A stretch of DNA of 64,000 nt from Palaemon carinicauda (taxonomy: Eukaryota; Arthropoda; Malacostraca; Decapoda; Palaemonidae), in assembly GCF_036898095.1 (NCBI RefSeq), contig NC_090768.1:50860423-50924422 (forward strand), read 5' to 3'. This document shows, in pieces, positions 12,013 through 20,888 of this stretch; position 1 is the first letter of the stretch; each line of letters opens with the position of its first letter. The position numbers were made by a program, and so were the translations under genes. The notes below the pieces were generated by a model, which saw only the letters and a program-made list of their open reading frames with translations, was not told the origin of the DNA and made no database searches.

Positions 12013-14661
12013 TTAGGGAATTGTAGTGGTTGAGCCCTCACCCACTACTGCACTCGCTGCTACGAATGGTCCCAGAGTGTAGCAGTCCTCGTAAAGAGAC
12101 TGGACATCCTTAAGATAAAAAGACGCGAACACTGACTTGCTTCTCCAATAGGTTGCGTCCATTATACTTCGCAGAGATCTATTTTGTTTAAAGGCCACGG
12201 AAGTTGCGACAGCTCTAACTTCGTGTGTCCTTACCCTCAGCAAAGCTTGGTCTTCCTCACTCAGATGGGAATGAGCTTCTCGTATTAACAGTCTGATAAA
12301 ATAGGATAAAGCATTCTTTGACATAGGCAAAGATGGTTTCTTAACTGAACACCATAAAGCTTCAGACAGGCCTCGTAAAGGTTTAGTTCGTTTTAAATAG
12401 AACTTAAGAGCTCTCACAGGGCATAAGACTCTTTCTAGTTCATTTCCAACCATATTCGATAAGCTTGGAATATCGAACGATTTTGGCCAAGGTCGAGAAG
12501 GCAGCTCGTTTTTGGCTAGAAAACCAAGTTGTAGAGAACATGTAGCCGTTTCAGATGAGAAACCGATGTTCTTGCTGAAGGCATGAATCTCACTGACTCT
12601 TTTAGCTGTGGCTAAGCATACCAGGAAAAGAGTCTTTAAGGTGAGATCTTTCAGGGAGGCTGATTGTAGCGGCTCGAACCTGTCTGACATGAGGAATCTT
12701 AGTACCACGTCTAAATTCCAACCAGGTGTAACCAAACGACGCTCCTTCGTGGTCTCAAAAGACTTAAGGAGGTCCTGTAGATCTTTATTGTTGGAAAGAT
12801 CTAAGCCTCTGTGACGGAAGACTGATGCCAACATGCTTCTGTAACCCTTGATAGTGGGAGCTGAAAGAGATCGTTCTTTCCTCAGATATAAGAGGAAGTC
12901 AGCTATTTGAGTTACAGAGGTACTGGTCGAGGATACGGATACTGACTTGCACCAGTTTCGGAAGACTTCCCACTTCGATTGGTAGACTCTAAGGGTGGAT
13001 GTTCTCCTTGCTCTAGCAATCGCTCTGGCTGCCTCCTTCGAAAAGCCTCTAGCTCTCGAGAGTCTTTCGATAGTCTGAAGGCAGTCAGACGAAGAGCGTG
13101 GAAGCCTTGGTGTACCTTCTTTACGTGTGGCTGACGTAGAAGGTCCACCCTTAGGGGAAGTGTTCTGGGAACGTCTACTAGCCATCGAAGTACCTCGGTG
13201 AACCATTCTCTCGCGGGCCAGAGGGGAGCAACTAGCGTCAACCTTGTCCCTTCGTGAGAGGCGAACTTCTGCAGTACCTTGTTGACAATCTTGAACGGAG
13301 GGAATGCATATAGATCTAGATGTGACCAATCTAGAAGAAAGGCATCTATATGAACTGCTGCTGGGTCCGGGATTGGTGAGCAAAATATTGGGAGCCTCTT
13401 GGTCATCGAGGTTGCGAAGAGATCTATGGTTGGCTGGCCCCAGGTGGCCCAAAGTCTCTTGCATACATCCTTGTGGAGGGTCCATTCTGTTGGAATTATT
13501 TGTCCCTTCCGACTGAGACAATCTGCCATGACATTCAAGTTGCCTTGGATGAACCTCGTTACTAGTGATATGTTTAGACCTTTTGACCAGGTGAGGAGGT
13601 CCCTTGCGATCTCGTACAACGTCAGTGAGTGGGTCCCTCCTTGCTTGGAGATGTACGCCAAGGCAGTGGTGTTGTCCGAGTTCACCTCCACCACTTTGCC
13701 TTGAAGGAGAGACCTGAAGCTTTTCAAGGCCAGATGTACTGCCAGTAGCTCCTTGCAGTTGAAATGCATTGTCCTTTGACTCGAGTTCCATAATCCCGAG
13801 CATTCCCGACCGTCTAATGTCGCACCCCAGCCTACGTCCGATGCGTCCGAGAAGAGAACGTGGTTGGGAGTCTGAACAGCCAGGGGCAGACCCTCTCTGA
13901 GGCTGATACTGTCCTTCCACCATGTCAGGCAAGACTTCATCTTCTCGGAAATGGGGATCGAGACCGCTTCTAGCGTCTTGTCCTTTTTCCAGTGAAATGC
14001 TAGGTGATATTGAAGAGGACGGAGGAGTAGTCTTCCTAATGACACGAACTGTTCCAGGGATGATAGCGTCCCTATCAGACTCATCCACTTCCTGACTGAA
14101 CATCGTTCCTTCTTCAGCATGTTCTGGATGCATAACTGGGCTTGGCTTGTTCTGGGGGCCGACGGAAAAGCCCGAAAAGCTAGACTGTGAATCTCCATCC
14201 CTAAATACACAATAGTTTGGGATGGGACCACTTGTGACTTTTCCATATTGACAAGGAGACCCAATTCCTTGGTCAGATCTAGAGTCCACTTTAGATCCTT
14301 CAGACAGCGACGACTGGAAGAAGCTCTGAGAAGCCAGTCGTCCAAATAGAGGGAGGCTCGGATGTCCGCTAAATGAAGGAATTTGGCTACATTCCTCATC
14401 AGCCTCGTAAACACAAGAGGAGCTGTGCTTAGGCCAAAGCACAGGGCTTGAAACTGGTAGACAACCTTTTCGAAGACGAATCTCAGAAAAGGTTGGGAGT
14501 CCGGGTGGATGGGGACGTGGAAGTAGGCGTCCCTTAGGTCTAAAGAGACCATCCAGTCTTCCCTTCTGACCGCTGCTAGAACAGACTTTGTGGTCTCCAT
14601 GGAGAACGTCTGCTTTGTGACAAAGACATTCAGCGCACTGACGTCTAGCACCGGCCTCCAC
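12013..14661 (-). CDS. tyrosine recombinase (YR) frame, element B
   Basis: The recombinase proper is roughly the last 350 codons (about 13070 to 12013). A SAM-like core-binding part begins near GFSKEAARAI; the catalytic domain has the first Arg in AKRVSEIHAF, the HxxR in HEVR and the Tyr in FASFYL (about residues 688, 813, 816 and 849 of the 882-codon frame). It would cut and join the circular DNA intermediate at the target. The upstream 530 codons overlap pol in another frame and resemble no domain. The frame is the same as gag and stays open back to the gag TGA at 14917, so the true start is unknown. No ATG supports 14661, which is a GTG. Confidence 0.85.
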   Translation of the reverse strand: MEAGARRQCAECLCHKADVLHGDHKVCSSSGQKGRLDGLFRPKGRLLPRPHPPGLPTFSEIRLRKGCLPVSSPVLWPKHSSSCVYEADEECSQIPSFSGHPSLPLFGRLASQSFFQSSLSEGSKVDSRSDQGIGSPCQYGKVTSGPIPNYCVFRDGDSQSSFSGFSVGPQNKPSPVMHPEHAEEGTMFSQEVDESDRDAIIPGTVRVIRKTTPPSSSISPSISLEKGQDARSGLDPHFREDEVLPDMVEGQYQPQRGSAPGCSDSQPRSLLGRIGRRLGCDIRRSGMLGIMELESKDNAFQLQGATGSTSGLEKLQVSPSRQSGGGELGQHHCLGVHLQARRDPLTDVVRDRKGPPHLVKRSKHITSNEVHPRQLECHGRLSQSEGTNNSNRMDPPQGCMQETLGHLGPANHRSLRNLDDQEAPNILLTNPGPSSSSYRCLSSRLVTSRSICIPSVQDCQQGTAEVRLSRRDKVDASCSPLARERMVHRGTSMASRRSQNTSPKGGPSTSATRKEGTPRLPRSSSDCLQTIERLSRARGFSKEAARAIARARRTSTLRVYQSKWEVFRNWCKSVSVSSTSTSVTQIADFLLYLRKERSLSAPTIKGYRSMLASVFRHRGLDLSNNKDLQDLLKSFETTKERRLVTPGWNLDVVLRFLMSDRFEPLQSASLKDLTLKTLFLVCLATAKRVSEIHAFSKNIGFSSETATCSLQLGFLAKNELPSRPWPKSFDIPSLSNMVGNELERVLCPVRALKFYLKRTKPLRGLSEALWCSVKKPSLPMSKNALSYFIRLLIREAHSHLSEEDQALLRVRTHEVRAVATSVAFKQNRSLRSIMDATYWRSKSVFASFYLKDVQSLYEDCYTLGPFVAASAVVGEGSTTTIP

Positions 14662-15101
14662 CCTCCTGTCTTCTTGGAAACCAAGAAGAGACGGTTGTAG
14701 AATCCTGGGGTTTGATGGTCCAGGACTTTGACTACCGCTCTCTAGTACCTGGGAGAGAGATCGATGGGAGACGTTGCTAGAGGGGGTTTTCGTACAAACG
14801 GGATCTTGTACCCCTCTCTGAGCAACTTCACAGATTGTGCATCTGCGCCTCTCTTTTCCCAGGTCTGCCAGAAGTTCTTGAGTCTGGCTCCCACTGCTGT
14901 CTGAAGAAGTTGGCAGTCAGACTCTGCCCTTAAAGGACTTGGTTCCTTTCTTCTTTCCACGTCTCCCTTCGGCACGAGCACCTCCTCTGCTGGAGGCTCT
15001 GCCACGAAAGGGCGGAATAAAACGGGACGCTGGAGTGTCCATCCTTGGTCTAGCTGACAAGGTAGGCAAAGGGGTGGCTTTGCGAGAAGAGGACGCAACA
15101 A
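12912..15101 (-). pseudogene. pol (RT / RNase H / methyltransferase-like), element B, one stop
   Basis: Domains in order: an N-terminal linker, RT with the SLDLRDAYFHVP motif and YLDD catalytic pair, RNase H with FSDASD, CKELL and NSDNTTAL, then the DIRS methyltransferase-like region with DLFAT, DPAAVH and AFPPF. Compared with C, the RT N-terminus has a net in-frame loss of 54 nt, and the junction reads as a TAG stop (14742-14744). The frame is open on both sides (14745-15101 and 12912-14741). It is +1 relative to gag, overlaps the gag end by at least 185 nt and has no usable ATG, so expression by frameshifting from gag is likely. Whether the stop is in the master copy or private to this insertion is unknown. 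Confidence 0.85.
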
Positions 15102-17358
15102 GATCGTGAGTATCCTTCTGTATCAAAGAAGCGGCAATTTCCTTAATCAGGTCCTCTGGGAAAAGGCACTTAGAAAGAGGAGCAAACAGAAGTTCGGATC
15201 TCTGGCATGGTGTAACTCCAGCTGAAAGGAATGAACACAGGTTTTCACGCTTCTTAAGGACTCCGGACACAAAAGATGCAGCAAGCTCATTAGACCCATC
15301 ACGTACGGCCTTGTCCATGCAGGACATAATGAGCAAGGAAGTCTCCTTCTTCGTCGGAGAGATCTTTCTGCTTAGAGCTCCTAGACACCAGTCTAAGAAG
15401 TTAAAAACCCCGAAGGCTCTAAATATCCCTTTCAAAAGGTGGTCCAGGTCCGAAGATGACCAACATATCTTCGAGCGTCTCATGGCTAGGCGGCGGGGAG
15501 AGTCTACAAGACTTGAGAAGTCGCCCTGGGCAGAGGCAGGAACTCCCAAGCCGAGAACTTCTCCCGTGGCATACCAGACGCTCGATCTAGAAGAGAGTCT
15601 AGCAGGGGGAAACGTAAAAGCTGTCTTCCCTAAACTCTTTTTGGACTGCAGCCATTCTCCTATCACTCGCAAAGCTCTCTTGGACGAGCGTGCGAGGACG
15701 AGTCTAGTAAAGGCAGGAGAGGTTGACGGCATGCCTAACACAAACTCTGACGGAGGCGAACGCGGAGCTACAGACACAAACTGGTCCGGAAACATCTCTT
15801 TGAACAGGGCCAAAACTTTCCTAAAGTCCAAAGAGGGTTGCGTAGACTTAGGCTCGTCCAGTTCTGAATGCGGTTCATCTACGTGTGCAGCACCATCATC
15901 ATCAGAAAGTCCCTCATCCGATAACTGATGAGGGAACGGCAACGGAGTGGGTAACGGCTGGTTGGCTGAGTCCGGCCGCATGGGTGCATGCGTGACTGAG
16001 CCGGACGCAACGTCATGGAACTGCTGCCCAGTCTGTGAGCTGGCAACAACCATAGCAGCGCGGGGACGCACAGCGTCTACTCCAGACTGTCTAGACTGAT
16101 GTGGGTGAGCAGTGGCAACCACACTGGGTTGCGGAGGTTGACGCACCGCGTCAAAACAAAACAACTCTGACGGTTGTTGAACCTCCCGAACGTCAACGGA
16201 TACCTCCGTGCGTCGCTGAACGTCAACATGCGGCTGGCAGATCACACTGGAACGCATGGGTGGCGGAACTCTCTCAACTGGAGTGCGTGAGAAGGTTACC
16301 TCAGCGTCCCCAGGACGCACAACCGAGCGTGTGGGTGGTTGTAGGCAAGGAGCTGCACTAGCTGGTGCAGCAGCAACCTTCTCCGCACGAAAGTCTTGCA
16401 TAAGCGACGTTAGTTGAGACTGCATGTCTTGCAGTAAAGACCACTTAGGGTCTACAGGAGCAGGTGCGGCGACAGACGGTGTAACTGTCTGAAGCGGTAC
16501 CGCTTTGCCTCTCTTAGGAGGTGAACAGTCATCGGATGACTGCAGCGAGTCCGAACTGACCCAGTGGCTACAGCTGGGCCGTTGGACTTGCGCGGAAGGG
16601 ACCGACTTGCGCTTTAACGGTCGTGAGACCTTGGTCCATGGTTTCTTGCGAGAAACACCTTCCGAAGACGAGGTATAAATGGGCTCTCTCGTCTTTGTTA
16701 GGCAGGGGCGATCTTGGGTAGATACGCCCGATACCACGGAGGGAACGTCTGTTCGCTGATTAAAGCCTCTCGAACCCATTTGTCGTACGTCATTGCTTCT
16801 CCCCTGGACTTGGGAGCTTGCAAGAGGTCCCGGACTAGGAGGACGACAGGCACGAACAGACGAACCCTCAAGCGCAACACTATCCACAACACTATCACTC
16901 ACTTTAACACTTCCCACTGCACTTTTACACTTCAGCTCCTTCACATCCGCCATGAGCTGATTACGGTCACTAGCCAGGGACTCAACTCTCTCACCCAGAG
17001 CTTGGATGGCACGCATCATATCAGCCATCGAAGGTTCCTGAGTGCCAGAAGGGGGATTAGGAGCAACCACTACAGGGGAAGGAATAGGTTGTGGGGCATG
17101 AGGAGAGGAAATGTCAATAGAACGAGAGGAACTTCTCCTAACTCTATCTCTCTCTAGCCTACGTGTATACTTTTGGAATTCGATAAAATCGAATTCCGAA
17201 AGCCCAACGCACTCCTCACATCGATCTTCCAATTGACAGGTTTTATCCCGACAATTGGAACAAACAGTGTGAGGGTCGATAGAGGCCTTCGAAAGACGCC
17301 TTGAACAGTCCCTAGCATTGCACTTCCTAAATTTTGGGACTTGTGAAGGGTCAGCCAT
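14917..17358 (-). CDS. Gag-like protein, element B
   Basis: Intact frame of 813 codons from ATG (17356-17358, MADPSQ). The N-terminus has a Cys/His cluster, C-x4-C-x14-C-x2-C-x4-C-x5-C-x2-C with a PHTVC centre, probably zinc-binding. Then come a charged helical stretch (MADMMRAIQALGERVESLAS), a long Ser/Pro/Gln-rich middle, a conserved C-terminal alpha-rich region starting near LDFRKVLALF and ending around PEDLIKEIAASL, and a basic Arg/Gly-Lys tail likely to bind nucleic acid. It probably forms the particle. The stop is TGA followed by CTG, and the frame stays open beyond it as far as YR. An upstream TTG in frame is not a credible start. Confidence 0.85.
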   Translation of the reverse strand: MADPSQVPKFRKCNARDCSRRLSKASIDPHTVCSNCRDKTCQLEDRCEECVGLSEFDFIEFQKYTRRLERDRVRRSSSRSIDISSPHAPQPIPSPVVVAPNPPSGTQEPSMADMMRAIQALGERVESLASDRNQLMADVKELKCKSAVGSVKVSDSVVDSVALEGSSVRACRPPSPGPLASSQVQGRSNDVRQMGSRGFNQRTDVPSVVSGVSTQDRPCLTKTREPIYTSSSEGVSRKKPWTKVSRPLKRKSVPSAQVQRPSCSHWVSSDSLQSSDDCSPPKRGKAVPLQTVTPSVAAPAPVDPKWSLLQDMQSQLTSLMQDFRAEKVAAAPASAAPCLQPPTRSVVRPGDAEVTFSRTPVERVPPPMRSSVICQPHVDVQRRTEVSVDVREVQQPSELFCFDAVRQPPQPSVVATAHPHQSRQSGVDAVRPRAAMVVASSQTGQQFHDVASGSVTHAPMRPDSANQPLPTPLPFPHQLSDEGLSDDDGAAHVDEPHSELDEPKSTQPSLDFRKVLALFKEMFPDQFVSVAPRSPPSEFVLGMPSTSPAFTRLVLARSSKRALRVIGEWLQSKKSLGKTAFTFPPARLSSRSSVWYATGEVLGLGVPASAQGDFSSLVDSPRRLAMRRSKICWSSSDLDHLLKGIFRAFGVFNFLDWCLGALSRKISPTKKETSLLIMSCMDKAVRDGSNELAASFVSGVLKKRENLCSFLSAGVTPCQRSELLFAPLSKCLFPEDLIKEIAASLIQKDTHDLVASSSRKATPLPTLSARPRMDTPASRFIPPFRGRASSRGGARAEGRRGKKKGTKSFKGRV

Positions 17359-17562
17359 TTTGAATTGGTCAAAGGGGAATTCAAAAACTATCAAAAAGTC
17401 ATCAACAAAGAATCCGTAATCAAAAAGAGTTCAAGGAATTGCGAAGAGAAAGCCTGCACAGCGAAAGCTCAAAACTAGAATAGTGTACTTCACCAATTAG
17501 TTGTGAAAACAAATCCAGTTTAGCAACAGCGAATAAGTACGTCTTGTCGGTAGCACGACAGA

Positions 17563-17736
17563 GAGAAAATTGAGTTCTTTGTTTACATTGAGTACTGGGT
17601 ATCTGGACGACAGATGGCGCTGTTGGGCACACCCGCAACCTATGTAGCGATCGCTGGCGAATTTTACCTTAGAGTTTTCTGTCGAGCAACAGAGTTGCAG
17701 CTATTATAATCACCGGCTAAGTTAAATATTGAAAAA
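17563..17736 (-). repeat. 5' inverted terminal repeat of element B
   Basis: The inverted partner of 11317-11470 (17563-17716), plus a terminal 20 nt matched only by the ICR. The flanks show no target duplication. Confidence 0.9.
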
Positions 17737-20160
17737 CTGTGATTTTTAGGTACATAAAAAGAAATATTGTGGTTATATCTCCCTAAAATTATTTAAGATT
17801 ACTACCAAAGACTGTTTACAAGAAAATCAATAAAGAAAATATATTTAAAATCTAAGAGGGCTCATAAGAAATCACAATAAAACTTTCAATTGAACTTGTA
17901 TACATCAAAGACTAGAAAATAAAGTTGAAGTGAAGACAATTCTTTTAACCAATGGGAGTTGGGAACTATGTCAGATTTGATAATGGTTCAATTAAGATAT
18001 ACAAAACCATGATAAATTCAATTGCTAACCACAAGTACCAACCTTGACTGTTTGAATTACTATCAAATCTAGTTTGATCAACAAAGAAGATATGATTTCT
18101 TTACACTTAAGGATTCTTTTAATAACTATGTAGCTTTATAGAGCCCAGTGAGTTGTATATTTGAGATGCTCATAAGACTTGCCCTTCTTAAAGAGAGAAC
18201 TGAAAAGGTAAAATGGACAGATTTGTGCAGCTAGGTGGTTAGATACCAAAAAGAACGGATGAAGAGAAGACAGAAAACAATTCAGCTATGGGGAGAGCTA
18301 CAAAGAACCTTTGAAACCATTGAAAGGACTTAGCACGAACATACAAAGCTATACTAATAGCTACTACAATGGGCAAAGAGAAATATATAAATGAAAAGAT
18401 GAGACCAAATAACATAATTCAAGGAGGCAAGAAAACAGAAAGGAAGAATTAATTTATGGAATTTGAGCCACATAGCCCAACACTACCACCAGAAGGCCAT
18501 TCAGTGCCACAAAGTCCAATTGAGGAGAGGGAATCTTGTAGTTTTATTATGAAGTACAAGTTAAGAGGTTGGACAGAAAGATGGATGACAGGAAGCAAGA
18601 ACAGAAGTGAGGTAAAAGGCTAAAATGTTGGGCACACCTAAGGACAAAAGAGACGCTACAAAGACCCTTCGGCAAATCTTCAAACATTAGGAAAGGATTA
18701 TGGTGTACATGACGTACAAAAAAAGTTGATAAAACAGAAAAACAATCGTAAATGAAAAGAAATCTCAATACAATTGGGGCAATGCCATCCATGCAACATA
18801 TGAAGGGAGTCTTAGCAAGGTTATTATGCTGTGTAATGGAAGATTGCCAGGAAAAAATGACCATGACTATTCAGTATCAGGATTGGATTTGAACATCTTT
18901 AAATAGAGCTCTTATATTTTGTTGTAAAGGACTTATCCAGACTAAATGTCAGTTGATAAAAGCATCAGTAAAATAAATTACAACTGACTTATTATAAATC
19001 TTCAACATCTATATAAAAGTTGTATTCAAAATGTTGCATTGCATTGAAATGCATATTAATAGTACTGTACAATGAAAATATTCTACTTTACTATACTATA
19101 AATATATGACTAGATTAATATTGACTACATAGTTTTGTTAATATATTGGCAGGGTTCCTTTTACACGAAAGAAAAAGGAAGTTAACTAAATTTAAAGTTA
19201 AACTTCTAATGATACCCGTACCAGGAATTCAAAAATTCAATTTATATCTTCTGAAAAAGAAATTATGTGTAATAACAGGGCTTCAAATACTTGAGGTGTT
19301 TACATAACATATACTAAGCTTCCTTAAAGGAAGAAAGTATCAAGTTCATAGTTTAAGTAAGAAACAATACTACACTCAAGTTGATATGGATTTTAAGTAA
19401 AAGGAAAGAGGAGAATTAAACCATAATTTCTCCTAAAAATCTAACAAATAAATCTGCCACAAAAAAAAAAAAAAAAAAAAATGCGCATTAATCCACATAA
19501 ACAGATCAACATAACACTTTTTATCATATTAGTGTTGAAACATTACCCTTATAGTTTGTGGGGAATTTGAGCAAGGCGTAAAAGAATGATTAATATAAAT
19601 ATACAAAAATATATGAATAGATAAATTAGTCTTTCCCTTCAACAGGGAAAATAAAATTGCAATCTAAGCAAGTTTCCAATGATCAAACTGCCCAGAAACA
19701 CAAAAATAAAATTATAAGATGGATACCAAATTTTGATCAATATTCCATCCAAAATTTTATGCAATCAAGAAGAGACTACAGCAACTCATGTCATTATCAG
19801 ACTTCTTCACTTATCAGTTTCAATATCAGTAGTTTTTGTTATCGTTACCTTTCTATAAAGAATTCCATTCCAGCATGTCTTTCAAATTGAATTAAAATGC
19901 CTGTAAGTTTATGCTAGAAATCTTGATTATGTATGAGGCTATATTACTGTTATTTATCAGATTTTAAAACTCAACAGAAGGCCAGGCCCAAATAAATATC
20001 TGTAAAGTTGAAGGACTGCTGTCACAGTAGTAATTTTCAATTTAGTTTGTGAAACTGGACTCTAGATTTATAGAAATTAAATACAGTAGAGTAATTTCAA
20101 ATTTGCAAAAGTAAAGATTTATCATTTAATATTAAATCTATAAAGTCAATCAGGACAAGC
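17737..20160. other. intergenic, no gene; possible old repeat
   Basis: AT-rich. Positions about 18170-18740 are purine-rich and look like an old dispersed repeat but have no open frame. A poly-A run occurs at about 19462-19481. Nothing else supportable. Confidence 0.45.
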
Positions 20161-20355
20161 ATGTTATTTTCATTAGTAAAATAAATTTTTGAATATACTT
20201 ACCCGATAATCATGTAGCTGTCAACTCCGTTGCCCGACAGAAATCTAAGGAGGGATACGCCAGCTATCACAATACTAGAAGGGGGTGTACTAACCAGCGC
20301 CACCTGTGGCCAGGTACTCAAGTACTTCTTGTTGACACCTCCTCAATTATTCCTC
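20161..20355 (-). repeat. 3' inverted terminal repeat of element C
   Basis: Positions 20197-20355 are an exact inverted copy of 26769-26927 by my reading. The outer part 20161-20196 is matched only by the ICR. Confidence 0.9.
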
Positions 20356-20400
20356 GGTCCCACTGGTTCTCTATGGGGAGGAAGGGAGGGTCAATTAAAT

Positions 20401-20491
20401 CATGATTATCGGGTAAGTATATTCAAAAATTTATTTTACTAATGAAAATAACATTTTTCAATATTAAACTTACCCGATAATCATGTAGCTG
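20401..20491 (-). repeat. internal complementary region of element C
   Basis: Positions 20401-20454 pair exactly with the outer 3' end 20161-20214, and 20453-20491 pair with the outer 5' end (26904-26942). The two-base overlap at the join suggests the crossover dinucleotide, or an ambiguity in the exact end. Confidence 0.9.
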
Positions 20492-20888
20492 ATTCACACC
20501 CAGGGGGGTGGGTGAAAACCAGTGTACAAGATTAAAGGATAGCCAAGTATCCCCAAATTTCATATAACAGTTATCTCCAATAACAAATGAAATAATAAGT
20601 ACCTGGTAAGGAAGTCGAATTGAACCGTTACTCTGCCTCTTTTTAAAGTTCGTCTTCCTTACTGAGCGCAGCGTTCCTCTTGGAGGCTGAATCAACCCAA
20701 GGTGCTAAAGTATATAGGGTTGCAACCCCTACTAAAGGACCTCTACACAACCTTTAACCTAGGCGCTTCTCAAGAATGAATTGACCACCCGCCAAATCAA
20801 AAGGATGCGGAAGGCTTCTTAGCCTACCGTAACAACCATAAAAACAACAATAAAAGAATTCAAGAGAAAAGTTAAAAAGGTTATGGGA

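Larger units (their letters stand above)
11276..17736 (-). mobile_element. DIRS-like retrotransposon B (full length, one pol defect)
   Basis: A 6461-bp element on the minus strand: 5' ITR (17563-17736), gag, pol (RT, RNase H, methyltransferase-like), YR, internal complementary region (11518-11609) and 3' ITR (11276-11470). The ends are set by the internal complementary region, whose halves pair with the outer 54 nt at the 3' end and 39 nt at the 5' end. The ITRs share 154 bp with two mismatches. Gag and YR are open; pol has one in-frame stop plus a small deletion. The presence of YR and absence of an integrase place it in the DIRS order. Confidence 0.95.

Noticed and set aside
15311..15928. 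205-codon plus-strand frame in element B
   Set aside because: Antisense shadow of gag; no domain, and no equivalent frame of that length in C.
17359..17394. TTG start for gag of element B (and the equivalent 26559-26591 in C)
   Set aside because: Non-ATG codons; the ATGs at 17358 and 26558 are conserved in position and are followed by the conserved Cys cluster.
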